Shown: piece by piece, positions 22,005-34,264 of the stretch | How the letters are laid out: each line of letters begins with the position of its first letter | Position numbering within the stretch: position 1 is the first letter of the stretch | Assembly: GCF_000003195.3 (NCBI RefSeq) | Contig: NC_012877.2 | Location: 12,942,839 to 13,006,838 of the forward strand | Length of the DNA: 64,000 nt | From: Sorghum bicolor | Taxonomy: Eukaryota > Streptophyta > Magnoliopsida > Poales > Poaceae | Direction: 5' to 3' | Notes under the pieces: generated by a model | The model's input: only the letters and a program-made list of their open reading frames with translations | The model's database searches: none | Told to the model about the DNA's origin: nothing | Program-made: the position numbers and the translations under genes

Positions 22005-22088
22005 TATTTATTATTTATTTATTTATTTAGGAAAGCACGTCTTGCTGGACTAAAAAATTTTATGAAATACAGCTAACTAAAGAGTTAA

Positions 22089-22314
22089 GGTCTTGTTTAG
22101 TTCTAAAAAATTTGGCAAAACCCACACTGTAGCACTTTCGTCTATATTTTACAAATATTGTCGAATTATAGACTAACTAGGTTTAAAAGATTCGTCACAC
22201 AAATTACAGCTAAACTATGTAGTTATTTATTTCTTTTATCTATATTTAATACTTCATGCATGTGTCATAAGATTTTAAGGTCTTGCAAAATTTTTTTGGG
22301 AACTAAACAAGGCC
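22089..22314. mobile_element. Tourist-like MITE (GGCCTTGTTTAGTT family)
   Basis: 226 bp with ends GGTCTTGTTTAGTT and AACTAAACAAGGCC, flanked by TAA at 22086-22088 and 22315-22317. A related copy is at 41886-42128. Confidence 0.85.
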
Positions 22315-22317
22315 TAA

Positions 22318-23205
22318 GTTTGGACTTCGCAACTGGATCTACCCGACGTCACCCATTCAGGTCATCTCTCTCTCGCCTCCTTTCCCCACGGCACCAAGCC
22401 CCGCTGGCTGCCGGTCACCACCGCCACGCCACCTCCCGAATCTCTTCCTCTGCCTCCACCGCTCCTCTTACGCCGCCACCATCTCTCTCTTCCTTCTCCT
22501 AATCTAGTTGGACCTCCACCTACGTTGTGCCATGGACAATAGTGCAGGTGGGTACTGCTCCAAGCGGTGCAGGTGGGGTTCACTTCGGCTGGCGCACCTA
22601 GGGGTCCATGCCGATGACAACATGTTTCCTCCCAGCTTGTGTCAGTGATGGTTTGCAACCTCGACGGTGCACACCCTACCAGCGACGGCGAGTGGGCCCC
22701 CATGCACCGGTGGTGGTGACCACTCTCCCCATCCCCAACCCGATCCCTGCAGAACCTTCTTCTCATGCAGGGTCTGGGAGACCATCGACACAGAGTACTT
22801 TCTTCGAGCCAAACGATGTCTTCAGTGCCCACACCTAGCAGGTGTTCGAGGCAATGACGACAAGACCACCTGACTTGCTTCGCAATTTTTTTCTAAAACT
22901 TAAATTTGTTTGAACTGCAATCTCTATGCTAGCTTATATTCTGACTTATTTTCTATACCAAATTGGTCACCAATTAAGTGCAATCTGTCTATGACTTTGT
23001 GTTAAATACTGTTTGAAACATAATTTCTAAATTTGTATAGTCAGAATGAGAGCTACATGGAGTGCTTAATTTATGTACTGCTGTATGTGACTTGTATATT
23101 TTGTTATATATATGACCTATACTATATTGATGGTGTCATGCTTGGCCTCTAGTGAATTAGGAGTAAATTGTGATGGATTGTTACAAAATTGGATACTTCT
23201 TGTCA
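22318..23205. other. Unassigned; pyrimidine-rich GC island then AT-rich DNA
   Basis: 22360-22500 is CT-rich and GC-rich, like a plant 5' untranslated region, and short frames follow to 22870 without family resemblance. From 22880 the sequence is AT-rich. It could be the remnant of a host gene's first exon or another captured fragment; I cannot support either. Confidence 0.3.
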
Positions 23206-23220
23206 GTATGATGTAGTGTA
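23206..23220. repeat. LINE A target site duplication, left copy
   Basis: gtatgatgtagtgta, repeated exactly at 33119-33133 just after the poly(A). Confidence 0.95.
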
Positions 23221-23277
23221 AAAACACCTCCACCGCATGACGCTCTGAATGGCGATTTCCTTTGATCCTGTCTGCCA

Positions 23278-26196
23278 TGGATCTGTCCCACCTTAACTCT
23301 CGTCCTGGAAGAGCTGTGGAGGCTGAAATATGGCGTCGTTACAATGCTCCGGTCAGTTTTGATCCTCTTTCTGTCCTCGCGAGCTCTTCCTTGTTCTCTC
23401 TGTGGGTCGATGCAAGTTTCGACTTTCAGAACTCTCCATTTCCCTTATCCTGCAGTCTGTGATTGGTGGTCATTCTGATGCTTTTCGTGTTAAATCTCTT
23501 GCTGATTGTGTCTTTCGTTTCTCAGTAGCTTCTCAACAAGTTGGTTTTCATATTGTTCGTCTCTGTTCTTATGAATGCTCTGATTTTTAGATCAATTTCC
23601 ATCTTTGGTATGGTGGAGGGCCAAATTATCGGCTTGAGTACATGCTCTGGCTGGATGAACAAGCAGCTCAATGGACAGAAGTAACAAAACATTCATCCAG
23701 AAATGTTCCTTTGTCAGGTTCAAATCTTGTTCATCTTGGAGCACGACATGTTCATCGCCAATCCATTCAAAATCATGTTAACTTCCGTTCGGCCGTTACC
23801 CAGGCTAATAAATCTACTTTAAGGCGCTTTAGGCCCCATTTAAAACCAGCTTTCAATCCAGCCCTTAAAGGCATTCTTGGCCCATATCCTTTGCCTCACA
23901 TAGACCAAGTGCACAGCCCAGTTCAAAATTCTTGTACCCGACCCACCTGTCTGTCTTGTGGGACATTAGGCCTTCACTCTAGAAAGTGTCGTCGACCACC
24001 TCGATTGCCGCGCGAAGCCGGTGATGCCGTTTCAGCTTCTGGTGATCCCTCAAGCATTCATTCTCTGAATGGTGGACCCCTAACTAATTGCAAACAAGTT
24101 TTCTATGCCTCCTTCGCTGATTACGCCAGAACTCGTCTTGGTTCCTTGCCACCTCCACCCCAAACTGTTCAGTGGACCATCCCGAGGTGTGGAACCTGGC
24201 GGATCATGGCGCCGGAGTTTGCCGGTGACGCTCTGGAGTCGTCTGCTCCTGCTCATCCTCCAATCTTTTCCTCTTTTGGTGAGTATGCACGTGTTGTTCT
24301 TGGTGTCTCGGGCAATCCCCCTTCTGTTCATGTAGCTTGGCGACTGAAAACCCAAACAATACTGCTTCTGTTCCCCAGGATACTATGGCTTTTCGGTTTG
24401 TTGATCCTACCCCTTTCCTCCCTGCGGGAGCTCAACTTGTGATGGTTCAAGGGCAACCTTTGATGCAGCGTGTGATCACTGGTCAGGTGCAGAAACAACA
24501 CAATGACCTTGCTATTGCTACTTTCAATCCTCTACCCTAGAATCAGTTGGATTTCAATCACATTAGAAATGTGCTTGATGACTTTCTAGGGCAGCACAAC
24601 TTTCTTTTTGAAGCCATCCAACCTTGCCCCTTTGGTCAGGCCTACGTCAAATTCACTTACATGCATTAGAGGGACATCCTGATCCACAATAGTCCAATCC
24701 CCTATGGTAATGGTTCAATCTCGTTCATTCCTAATGACAAAGCTTGGAATAATTGAATTTCTGTTATGACCCATGAGGTTTGGTTATCTCTCATTGGACT
24801 CAATCTTGATTTGTGGAACCATGCTCTGGTTGATAAAGCTATGTCAGTTTTTGGTAAGTTAATTTTGTGGGAAGAAGATTACCTGAATATGGGCAGAGTG
24901 TTTGTTAGAGCTCGTGTGAGTGGCCTGGATTCCACCCCCTGGTTCTTTACTTTCTCTGAAGGTTTGGATCCATCTGCTGATAGCTGGACTGTGCAGTGTG
25001 AGATTTTCCAAGCAACTCTTATTGGGGATCTGCCACAAGATGAAGATATTCCTCCTAGGCCAGATGCCAATGATGATGCTTTTCAGCCCAACAACTTTGC
25101 CTATTTCGGTTATGGCCAACCTAGTCAAGGCCCCCCAATGCCAACCCCAAGCTTTCAGCCTTTCAATCCTTTCGCTGTTCTGAACCCCAACCCTCAAAAC
25201 CTGAATGCTTTTGGATGGGATGAATGGCCCAATGTGATGCCGGCTAATGAAGCCCAATTCCTGCCTGAAGCTGATCCAGTGCCTCAATTGATTGAGCCAG
25301 AACCTCCCCTCTTGCCAGTTGAACCAGTTCAGATAGTTGAATTCCCTAACTTTGAAAACCTGCAACCACTCGTGCCGGAAGAAGTTGACTATAACGATCT
25401 GTTGGGCTATGTCAACCCACCTGTCAATGAAGGGAATGGGAACCTGCACATTGAAGAAAACCTGCATGTTGGCTTTGCTCAATTTTACCAACCTGCTGCT
25501 AAGAATATGTGGATGAACCCACTTGTCTTTAAGCCAAGCCCCGAAGCTCTGCGCCAGTGGGTGAGACATTTCTCTAATCCTAATGTTGGAATGTCATCAG
25601 TTGTCATCCCTAATATCTGGCTTAATTTCTTCACCTTCACTCTCTTGCAGTCTCCCTCTTTTGACTGGGCAAAACACTTCCTTCAGTCCCCTGCATGGGA
25701 CTATTTCTCCAAGGCTGCTCCTGGTAATTCCACAATTTTCCAATTACCTGTTTCTTCTCCAGCTGATTCTCTTCAGACTTGCCCCTCTTCTGTCATCATA
25801 GAGGATTTGACTAATGTCTGTGTTTCTGGGGTTGAGCAAGAAGATATCCCTGAATCCACTGTGCAAGCCCAAGCCAAGAGGATGCCAAGGAAAGGAAAGA
25901 AGCCAATCCTTTCAGAAGCTGATGTTCGAAGAAGCCTGAGAATCAAAAAGCTCCATAAAGGGTTCAAGCTCCAAACATACAAGGACAAGAATTGTCTTGG
26001 TTGCTCATCCACACCGCCCGAGATTTCTCCTTCACTCATCAGAAACCTCGATGCAAGCTTCTGCGATATCAACCCAGAAGATCTCTCTGATGTCAATCTT
26101 CATGCTAAACCTTCTCCTTCTCAGCCTGTTAACAAGAAATCCAAACAAGTTAAGAAGAAGGACAGCAAGGCCCCAAAGAAGGATGGGGACAAGTGA
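23278..26196 (+). pseudogene. LINE A ORF1 (nucleic-acid-binding protein), broken
   Basis: Begins MDLSHLNSRPGRAVEAEIW at 23278. A zinc-knuckle-like CLSCGTLGLHSRKC lies near 23952-23994, followed by a linker. From 24337 a second frame holds a long acidic, proline-rich central part (PPRPDANDD..., 25050-25500). The C-terminus is lysine-rich (KKSKQVKKKDSKAPKKDG) and ends at 26196. Stops at 23588, 24538, 24667 and 24754 and a frameshift between 24337 and 24442 interrupt it. In plant L1s ORF1 binds RNA; the basic tail and knuckle fit that. The last 476 codons are uninterrupted. Confidence 0.75.
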
Positions 26197-26245
26197 TGAG
26201 TCCTTAGTTAATCTCAGGACTGCTTTCTCTTTACATGTTTTTTTT

Positions 26246-27275
26246 ATGATGAATAATAGAAGTTGGGTCATTTTGTGTTGGAATGTAAAGGGGAGTGAAC
26301 TCGAAAATAAAATGGAATGCCATCCGTGATAGAATTGTGGACAGTCGCTGTAATATTGTGTGTCTCCAAGAAACAAAAAGGGGACATTTTGATGATCGTT
26401 TCTTAAGGAATATATGCCCCCTTCTTTTGATAAATTTGCTTTCCTCCCATCTGTTGGAGCTTCCGGTGGCTCCATTGTTATTTGGAACTCTCACTGCTTT
26501 TCAGGCAATGTTGTTTTTCAGGATTCTTATGCTTTGTCTATTGAGTTCTTTTCTATGCATGATAATGCCCATTGGATCCTTACAAATATCTATGCCCCCT
26601 GCACCCACCCAGAAAAAAGAGAGTTTATTCAATGGTTTAAGAATATTGTCATGCCGGATAATGTTGACTGGATGATAGTGGGAGATTTTAATCTCTGTCG
26701 TTCACCTGAGGACAGAAATCAAGCTGGTGGTGATCAAATGGACATGTATCTTTTCAATGAGGCCATCAGTTGCCTGGGTTTAGTGGAAATTCCTTTAAAA
26801 GGCAAAAGATTCACTTGGTCGAATAAGCAGATTTCACCTCTTCTTCAAAGAATTGACTAGTTCTTCACCTCCACTTCCTGGACTTTATCTTATCCTAATA
26901 CCTTTGCTTACCCCCTAACAATGGAGACTTCTGATCATGTTCCCTATGCAATCTCGGTTTCCACCAAAATTCCAAAAGGTTCAATTTTTCGCTTTGAGAA
27001 TTACTGGCTGGATCACCTTGAATTCTACAATATTGTTCAACAACATGGGAGGGCTCCCTCCCATTTGTCTGATTCTGCTTTGATCCTTACTGCTAAATTT
27101 AAAAATCTTAGAAGTGCCCTTAAATCTTGGAATGCCACCCTTTCTAATTTGTAGACCACTATCTCTAATGTGAAGTTGGTCTTAGATTTTCTACAGATTA
27201 TTGAAGAGTTTAGGGACCTTTCCATCCCTGAGTGGAATTTCAAATTCCTTCCTGAGACAAAACTGTAGGCTCTCC
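26246..27275 (+). pseudogene. LINE A ORF2, 5' part: AP-type endonuclease
   Basis: The ATG at 26246 opens RSWVILCWNVKG. The endonuclease motifs are in order: CLQETK, SGGSIVIWNS, WILTNIYAP, MIVGDFNLCRSPEDR, LKGKRFTWSNKQ and SDHVPYAI. The reading frame shifts near 26300 and near 26410, and there are stops at 26858 and 27152. The frame is cut by LINE B near 27275 and resumes at about 30441. Confidence 0.8.
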
Positions 27276-27292
27276 TTTTTTTTTCTCGAACA

Positions 27293-27309
27293 ACGCAGGA
27301 GAGCTGCGT
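27293..27309 (-). other. LINE B 3' terminal hairpin
   Basis: acgcag / ctgcgt pair around a 5-base loop, directly upstream of the tail. Confidence 0.7.
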
Positions 27310-27368
27310 GTCATTTCATTAAGGTAGAAGAAAGGTCTTACAAGGGTCAAGAAAGACCCAGCTAACAC

Positions 27369-27400
27369 ACCCACACACACTCACACACACACACACACCA
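27369..27400. repeat. CA microsatellite in LINE B 3' UTR
   Basis: An imperfect (CA)n run; LINE D has the matching (TG)n run at about 34138-34157 and LINE C a decayed form near 41562-41585. Confidence 0.85.
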
Positions 27401-27473
27401 GACACAAACCCCTTGGGAACTAAGTTACAGACTTGACTTTCATAAGCGACCAAGATCCTTCAAGCTTTATGTC

Positions 27474-30440
27474 TCAAAGGGCCGCGACCTGAGGATCCTG
27501 GAGCTTGGAGGCACCGGCTGAGCACCAAAGTTCCCCCTCCGAGCTAATAGCTCTAAAAACCTCCTGAATGTTCGGCCTCTTGTTATCAAACACACAAGAG
27601 TTGCGATGCTTCCATATCTCCCATGCCACCAAAATTATTAAAGAGTTGAGGCCTTTACGTATTTCTTTTGGGACAGCAGCAATTGATCTCTTCCACCACC
27701 TCGAGAAACGAGACACATTATGCTGTGGTGCCACAAGCAACAGACCAATTTGTTCCAAAACCAAGGTCCAGACTTGTCGAGCAAAAACACAGCCCACTAG
27801 CAGATGATTTATCGTTTCATCCACTTGATCACATAAGGGACAAGATTCTGGATGTGGCAGATTTCTTTTTGCTAGCCGGTCAGCTGTCCACACCCGATTA
27901 TGAACCACTAACCAGATGAAAAACTTACAGCGTGGGGGAGCCCAAGTTTTCCAAATTCTTCTCCAGGGGCCGAACTTAATGGAGCCCTCAAAGAAGGCCG
28001 CATATGCAGACTTGCTACTGTAAGTGCCATTCTGCGTAAACTTCCACCTATATTGGTCTGGACTTTCTGGTTGCAGAACAAAGCCATCCACCATATCCCA
28101 GATGCGGAAATATTCGAGCAAGACTTCAACTGTACGAGGTCCCTTAATATCTTGAACCCAGCTTCTATTATGCAGTGCTTGAGCCACAGTCCTACTTTTG
28201 GCTATTCGTTTTGGGACATTTCTGAACAGGTTAGGCGCTATTTCAGACAAGGTATGCCCATCTAGCCATCTATCTGTCCAGAACAAGATTTCCTCCCCAT
28301 TTCCAACTATGGCATCAACTGCAATATTGAAGAGAGCTCTGGCCTTAAGAGGAACAGAGATTGGAAGACCAGCCCAAGGCCTTTCAGCATTTGTCTTTTG
28401 AGCCCACAACCAACGAATCCTGAGTGCACAGCCCAAAAGTTCCAAATTATGAATCCCAAGGCCTCCATATTCAAGTGGTCGCTGCACTTTCTCCCACGCT
28501 ACCAGACAACTGCCCCCATTCGCCTGTTGATGACCCTTCCATAGAAATCCTCGCCTCTTTTTATCAATAGCTTTGACAACCCATTTTGGAAGGTCCAAGG
28601 CTATTAACAGGTACAGAGGAACAACAGTCAGTACCACTTTCACCAAGACTAACCTCCCAGCCTTGCTCAAAAGTGAGGCCTTCCATCCTGGAAGATAGTC
28701 TGCCACCTTATCAACTAGAGGTAACAGCGCCTCTTTAGTTGGTTTACCAATTGAGAGTGGGAGGCCAAGATACGTACAAGGAAAAGCCTTTATGGAACAG
28801 GAGAGGATATTTGCTGAGAGTGCCACCTCATCATCAGTACAATGGATAGGGGAGATTGAGCTCTTGGACAAATTGGTTCTAAGACCAGAGGCATGTCCAA
28901 ACAAATCAAGGAGGTGTCTAACTGTGACCAGATCCAAATTGTAGGGTCTCAAGAATAGGACTGCATCAGCAGCATAGAAAGATACCCGATGGCGAACTTG
29001 CTGAATGGCCAGAGGTTGCATCAAGCCCTTCACTGTAGCATAAGTGATCATGGAATTCAGCACCTCCATCACTAAGATAAACAACATGGGTGACAGGGGA
29101 TCTCCCTGTCTGAGACCCCGATGATGGTAGATGGTCTCCCCTGGCTCTCCATTAACCAGAACCTGCGTCGAAGAAGTGGACAGGATCAAACAAATGAGGT
29201 CCCGCCATCGCTGACCGAAACCCACTTTGCTCATGATTTCCAAAAGAAAAGACCAGGAAACAGAGTCAAAAGCCTTGGAAATATCTAGCTTGAGTAGGAC
29301 ATGCGCCTCTTTCTTCTGATGCAAAGTTTTAACCATCTGCTGGACCAACATAAAGTTGTCATGAATTTTCCTCCCCCGCACAAAAGCACTTTGGTTTACT
29401 GAAATCAGGGAAGGTAAGAGAGGGGCAAGCCGATTAGCCAGGATTTTAGTCACCAATTTGGCAAAGCTGTGAATCAGACTGATAGGCCGATAATCCTTCA
29501 CTTCCACTGCGTCCACCTTTTTAGGCAGCAAGGTAATAAAGGCTGTGTTTAGGAGCCGAAATTTGAAAACATGGCCTCGGTAGATGGCGTCTAAGGCCAT
29601 CAGCACATCACCTTTAATAATGCTCCAGCAGAATTTGTAGAATCTCCCTGTGAAACCATCTGGCCCCGGCGCTTTGTCCAAATGCATTTCCTTCACAGTG
29701 GCCCACACTTCCTCCTCTGAAAAAGGGGCGTCCAGTGCTAGTAGGTCATGATGCTGGCTACCGAGCTCATCCAGATCAAGAGTAAAATTCCTTTCTTCCG
29801 CCTTGCCAAGAATATTCTCATAAAAATCAAACACTGCCTTTTGCTTCCCTTCCTGTGAGATGACCACCTGATCACCAACTTGTAGTTTGGGGATGAAGTT
29901 CTTCTTTTTCTTGAATCTGGCTTGTTGATGAAAGAACGCAGTATTGGCATCACCTTCCTGAAGATAAAGAATCCTAGACCGCAGCCGAGCAATGGTTCGC
30001 TCCAGCGAAGCCAAACCAAGACAATGAAGTTTAAGTTTCCTTCTCAGCCACTCCTCGGCTTCAGAGAGTGCCCTTGAGTCTCTCTCAATCTCTAGGCGGT
30101 GAAGAATTTCTTTAGCCAGCTCCAATTGAGCTTTGATATTCCCTACCTTCCGCTGACCCCATTTTTGTAAACCCTTACTGAGACGTTGCAGCTTGATGAA
30201 CAGACGCTCTACAGCACAGATAGATTGTACTAGAGCTTCCCAATTCTGCTTGACAGCTTCTATAAAACCGGGGATTTTGGTCCAAAAACTCTCAAAGTGA
30301 AATCTACGTTTACCACTAGTGCTCACTTTTAGACCGAGGATGAGAGGACAGTGATCTGAAACCCCAGCTGTAGTGCTCTGTAAGACCGCATCAGGGAAAA
30401 TACCTTCCCAGTCACCACAACAGAAAGCTCTATCCACCTG
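27474..30440 (-). pseudogene. LINE B ORF2: end of endonuclease, RT, zf-RVT
   Basis: An open frame of about 988 codons from the element's truncated 5' end to the stop at 27474. It starts in the last endonuclease motif (SDHCPLILGL). RT motifs are [64 protein letters not shown] and a final zinc-binding CPLCDQVDETINHLLVGC. The catalytic FYADDA box reads FYAADA: codon 28968-28970 is GCT, so one metal-binding Asp is replaced by Ala. The protein should be inactive despite the open frame. The ORF can be extended about a dozen codons upstream to 30476, but that part is LINE A antisense. Confidence 0.88.
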
Positions 30441-32908
30441 AAACAACAAAAGATTTCTTGGAAGCAGAGGGGGCAAATAAAATGGGTAACTTTGGGTGAT
30501 GCTAGCACCAAGTTCTTTCTTGCAAATGCTACTATCAAATATAGAAGAAACTTGATTACTTGTCTTGAGACTGATGAAGGGGTTTCAGTCTTTGATCATC
30601 AACACAAAGCTGATATGATCTGGGAAGCCTTTAAAGAAAGGTTGGGTATGTCAGAATTTTCTTCAAGCCTTTTTTATCTTAGCTCTTTCATGCAACCTGT
30701 AACTGATCTGAGTTCCTTAGTGGTTCCTTTTGATAAACAAGAAATTGACTCAGTGGTTAAATCTTTGCCCTCAGATAAAGCTCCAGGGCCTGATGGCTTT
30801 AACACTGATTTTGTGAAAAAATGCTGGTCAATTATTTGTGAGGACTTCTATAAGCTCTGCAATGATTTTCATGCTAGTAATATTTGCCTTCAGAGTATTA
30901 ATGGCTCTTTCATCACCCTGGTGCCAAAACATGACAATCCGATCAAGATCACTGATTTTAGGCCAATTTCTCTCCTCAACACCTCGGTGAAGATTATTAC
31001 AGAACTCTTAGCAAACAGGCTGCAACTGGTTCTCCCTCGTTTAATTCACAAGAATCAATATGGTTTTATCAGGCACAGGTGTATTCAAGATTGTTTGGCC
31101 TGGTCACTCGAGTTCTTACATCTCTGTCATAAATCCAAAGAGGAGATTCTTATTCTCAAATTGGACTTTGAAAAGGCTTTTGACAAAGTTGAACATAATC
31201 TCATGATTCAGATTATGGAGAAAAAAAGGCTTCCCTGATAGATGGCTAAACTAGATATGTTTCATCTTTAATTCTGGGACTTCTGCTGTTATACTCAATG
31301 GTGTCAAGGGCAAAGTCTTCCATTGTAAGAGAGGAGTCAGGCAAGGGGATCCACTCTCCCCTCTTTTGTTTGTGCTAGCTATTGATTTCTTGCAAGATCT
31401 ACTGAACACTGCTAAAGATCATGGCCTTCTTGATTTACCTCTGGTGCTACCACATAATCAATATTTCCCCGTCGTACAGTATGCGGATGATACCGTAATC
31501 TTCATCAAGGCTAATGCCAGGCAACTCTTTTTCTTAAAAGCCTTACTAAACTCTTTTGCAGAATCCACAGGCTTAAAGGTCAACTTCCAGAAATCAATAA
31601 TCCCCATCAATGTGCCAGATGATAAACTTGAAATCCTTTCAAGGACCTTGGGTTGTGCTAAAGGGTATTTACCCTTCACCTATCTTGGATTACCTCTGAG
31701 TCTCACAAGACCAACTGTTGCTGATTATTGGCCGCTGGTTTCGCGATGTGAACGTCGGTTAGTTAGTTTTTCCTCTTTTCTCTCTGACGCAGGCAGGCTA
31801 CAGTTAACTAATGCAGTCTTCAGTGCTTTGCCTACTTTTGCTATGTCGACATTTTTGCTGCCCAAAACAGTTATTAAGCAGATTGACAAATTCCAAAAAT
31901 ACTGCTTATGGCGTGGTAATGATATTAACAGCAGAAAACCACCAAAAGCATCCTGGCAGATGACTTGTGATACAAAACAAAATGGTGGTTTGGGTGTGAT
32001 CAGTCTGCAAACTCATAACAAAAGCATGCTTCTCAAGAGTCTACATAAGTTTTTCAACAAGATAGATATTCCTTGGGTCCACCTAGTTTGGGAAATGATA
32101 TATTCTAATGGAACACCACCAACTGGAAATAAAAAGGGCTCCTTTTGGTGGAGGGATGTCCTCAAATTGTTACCTGAATTCAAAGGAATGGCAATGGCCA
32201 CAATCAGAATTGGCAGTTCTTGTTTTTTCTGGCTTGATAATTGGAATGGTTTCTCCTTTAGTTCTATGATGCCTGAGCTCTTCTCATTTGTGAAAAATAA
32301 ATACTTTACTGTCCAGCAGGTGGTCAACCTTTCTGAGCCTCAGGATTTGTTTCACTTACCGCTTTCTGAAGAAGCATTTGAACAGTTTACTCAGCTAGCA
32401 GATATTATTTAGAGTTTGACCTTACAAGAGGGCTCAGATGCTTGGTCCTATATCTGGAACTCAAATGTCTTCTCTGCAAAGCGAGCTTACAAACACCTGA
32501 TTGGTGTGCGCCAGGTCCATCCAGCCTTTTCTTGGCTTTGGCATTCCTGTTGTCAGAACAAGAGGAAATTCTTCTTCTGGTTACTTCTGAAAGATAGATT
32601 AAGTACCAGGGCTCTACTGCGAAGGAAATCTATGACCCTTCCAAGTTATAACTGTGTGTTATGCTCTCTGGCCCAAGATGAATCTGTGATGCATCTTTTC
32701 TTGGCCTGCCCTTTTTCAAGAGACTGTTGGGCCACTCTTGATTTAATGATTCAGAACCCTTCAGATCCTTTTGGTTCCTTGCTTTCTTTCCGGCAGCAGT
32801 TGCAGGTCCCTTTCTTCATGGAGATCATAGTTACTATGTCATGGTCGCTTTGGACAGAAAGAAATAATGCAATCTTCAGGCATGTCCTGCCCTCAATTGC
32901 TTCCTGAA
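30441..32908 (+). pseudogene. LINE A ORF2, 3' part: RT and zf-RVT
   Basis: Resumes with [22 protein letters not shown] motifs follow: [55 protein letters not shown] and QYADDTVIF with both catalytic Asp present. The C-terminal zinc finger is CVLCSLAQDESVMHLFLAC. A frameshift near 31220 and stops at 31249 and 32410 break it. This is a different L1 lineage from LINE B/C/D, as shown by sequence and by a different 3' hairpin. Confidence 0.85.
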
Positions 32909-33083
32909 GACCACTTTCAGAAGGGAATTTGCTCAAGTTATCCTTAGAGCAAAACATAGCATAAAACCATGGGTTACTCAATGGCTAGAAGCTTATGTGT
33001 AATTTTGTTGATTTTCTTTATTTCCTTTTTTGTTTCCTGCTTACACTCTGTAAGAACCATCTTTCTTTCAATAAAAGCCCAGT

Positions 33084-33099
33084 AGGGGGAGCACCCCCT
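33084..33099 (+). other. LINE A 3' terminal hairpin
   Basis: agggggagcaccccct forms a 6-bp stem around a 4-base loop, about 12 bases before the poly(A). Confidence 0.65.
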
Positions 33100-33118
33100 C
33101 TTGTTATCATAAAAAAAA

Positions 33119-33133
33119 GTATGATGTAGTGTA
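33119..33133. repeat. LINE A target site duplication, right copy
   Basis: Matches 23206-23220 exactly. Confidence 0.95.
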
Positions 33134-33833
33134 TTACTGTGTTACCTTCTTGGAGTAGCTCACTGCCAAGATACTGCATGGATTAGTAATTTCAAGGAAT
33201 TCACTAGTTGATTTCAGTATATGCTGCATCATTAAGATTTATTAATAATCTGCAGATATCCTTAAAAGCAGTTGATTTTTGCTTGAGTCTGTTTATTTTG
33301 CCTTAATCATATTAGTAATCATGTAGATCACTATATGATCCCTTCTCTGCAAAGGAAAGTGTTTAATCAAGCTATGTAAATTAAGGTAGGAACAATCAGT
33401 AAAAGACCCTATAAGTAATGCCTAGTACTACTAAATTGAATGCAAGTGACCAATGGCCCAATATTTTTTCTTTTCTGAGGAGCTAGAATTGTCCTCTCTG
33501 CAATCAAAGTATGAGGCTTGTTAATTCCTGTCCTATTTCTGTCACATCTGTATGTTATGTCACTCTATTGGTGAACTGAATCGATTATCCAAATGCACAT
33601 GCTCTCCTACTTTTCATTCCAGACACAGTATGAGGGTTGAAGTTAGATATTTTTATTTCTTAGCAGCTAAGACATGTAAAACCGAAGATGCTATGCATTG
33701 GTTATAAACTTTTGGTGTTCACATTGCTGCCTATAATTCACTGCCAACCAGTTTACTAACAATGCTGTCTCAGAAAACCCCATACTAACTTGAAAATTCT
33801 TCCTAGTTCAAAGTATATATAAGTGGCACTTCA
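33134..33833. other. Unassigned AT-rich DNA
   Basis: T-rich, intron-like or intergenic sequence. No open frame, RNA gene or repeat is recognised. It continues directly the sequence interrupted at 23205. Confidence 0.4.
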
Positions 33834-33847
33834 ACTTGTATTTAATT

Positions 33848-34250
33848 CTCTAGCTGGTGGAGGAAAAGTCTTCGGCTCGTTCCAAAGGAATTGCAAAAGG
33901 GGGTCAATTCTTTAGTTATCCTAGTAGCTTGGGAAACTTGGAAACACAGAAACTCTTGTATTTTCGAGCATGCTAGGCCTAGCATTCCGGACCTGCTCCG
34001 GGTGATAGCTGATGGCTGCAGTTTTTGGGGGCTGGCTGGAGCTTCTAAGCTCCAAGAGCTTCTTGCTCGGTCGCTGTCCCTAGCCTCTTAGGTGGTGTCT
34101 AGGTTGACCAGGGGTTTTAGTTGTTGCCTTGTCTCCTGTTGTGTGTGTGTGTGTGAGTGGAGTTTTTTTTTTGTACTTGGACCAGTGCCTACCGGTTTTT
34201 CCGTCTTCTTAATGAAATGACACGCAGCTCTCCTGCGTTGTTCGAGAAAA
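33848..34250 (+). mobile_element. LINE D: severely 5'-truncated LINE tail
   Basis: A 403-bp fragment of the LINE B/C family with the 14-bp target duplication acttgtatttaatt at 33834-33847 and 34251-34264. It encodes the last ~78 codons of ORF2 (LVILVAWETWKHRNSCIF, AGASKLQELLARSL), then the 3' UTR with a TG microsatellite, the 3' hairpin and a short poly(A). Confidence 0.93.
34222..34238 (+). other. LINE D 3' terminal hairpin
   Basis: acgcag / ctgcgt stem with a 5-base loop, identical to LINE B. Confidence 0.7.
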
Positions 34251-34264
34251 ACTTGTATTTAATT

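Larger units (their letters stand above)
27276..30440 (-). mobile_element. LINE B: 5'-truncated L1-type element
   Basis: It lies on the minus strand inside LINE A's ORF2. Its poly(A) is the T-run at 27276-27285, its 3' hairpin is at 27293-27309, and it has a CA-microsatellite 3' UTR and about 990 codons of ORF2. The 5' end falls within the endonuclease domain. I could not find a convincing target duplication at its two junctions. It belongs to the same family as LINE C and LINE D. Confidence 0.88.
23221..33118 (+). mobile_element. LINE A: near full-length L1-type retrotransposon
   Basis: It is bounded by an exact 15-bp target duplication and ends in an A-run (33111-33118). It has ORF1 (23278-26196) and ORF2 (26246-32908), both broken. 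A second LINE (B) is inserted on the opposite strand at about 27276-30440. Without B, LINE A is about 6.7 kb, the usual length of a full plant L1. A 3' hairpin is at 33084-33099. Confidence 0.93.

Noticed and set aside
24859..25569. 236-codon minus-strand ORF
   Set aside because: It is antisense to the long open part of LINE A ORF1 and has no known motif.
30441..30476. Start of the long LINE B ORF at 30476
   Set aside because: The first dozen codons are LINE A sequence read backwards, and the first codon is not ATG; the element is truncated, so no true start exists.
27276..30476. Target site duplication for LINE B
   Set aside because: I compared about 25 bases on each side and found no convincing direct repeat; I do not claim one.
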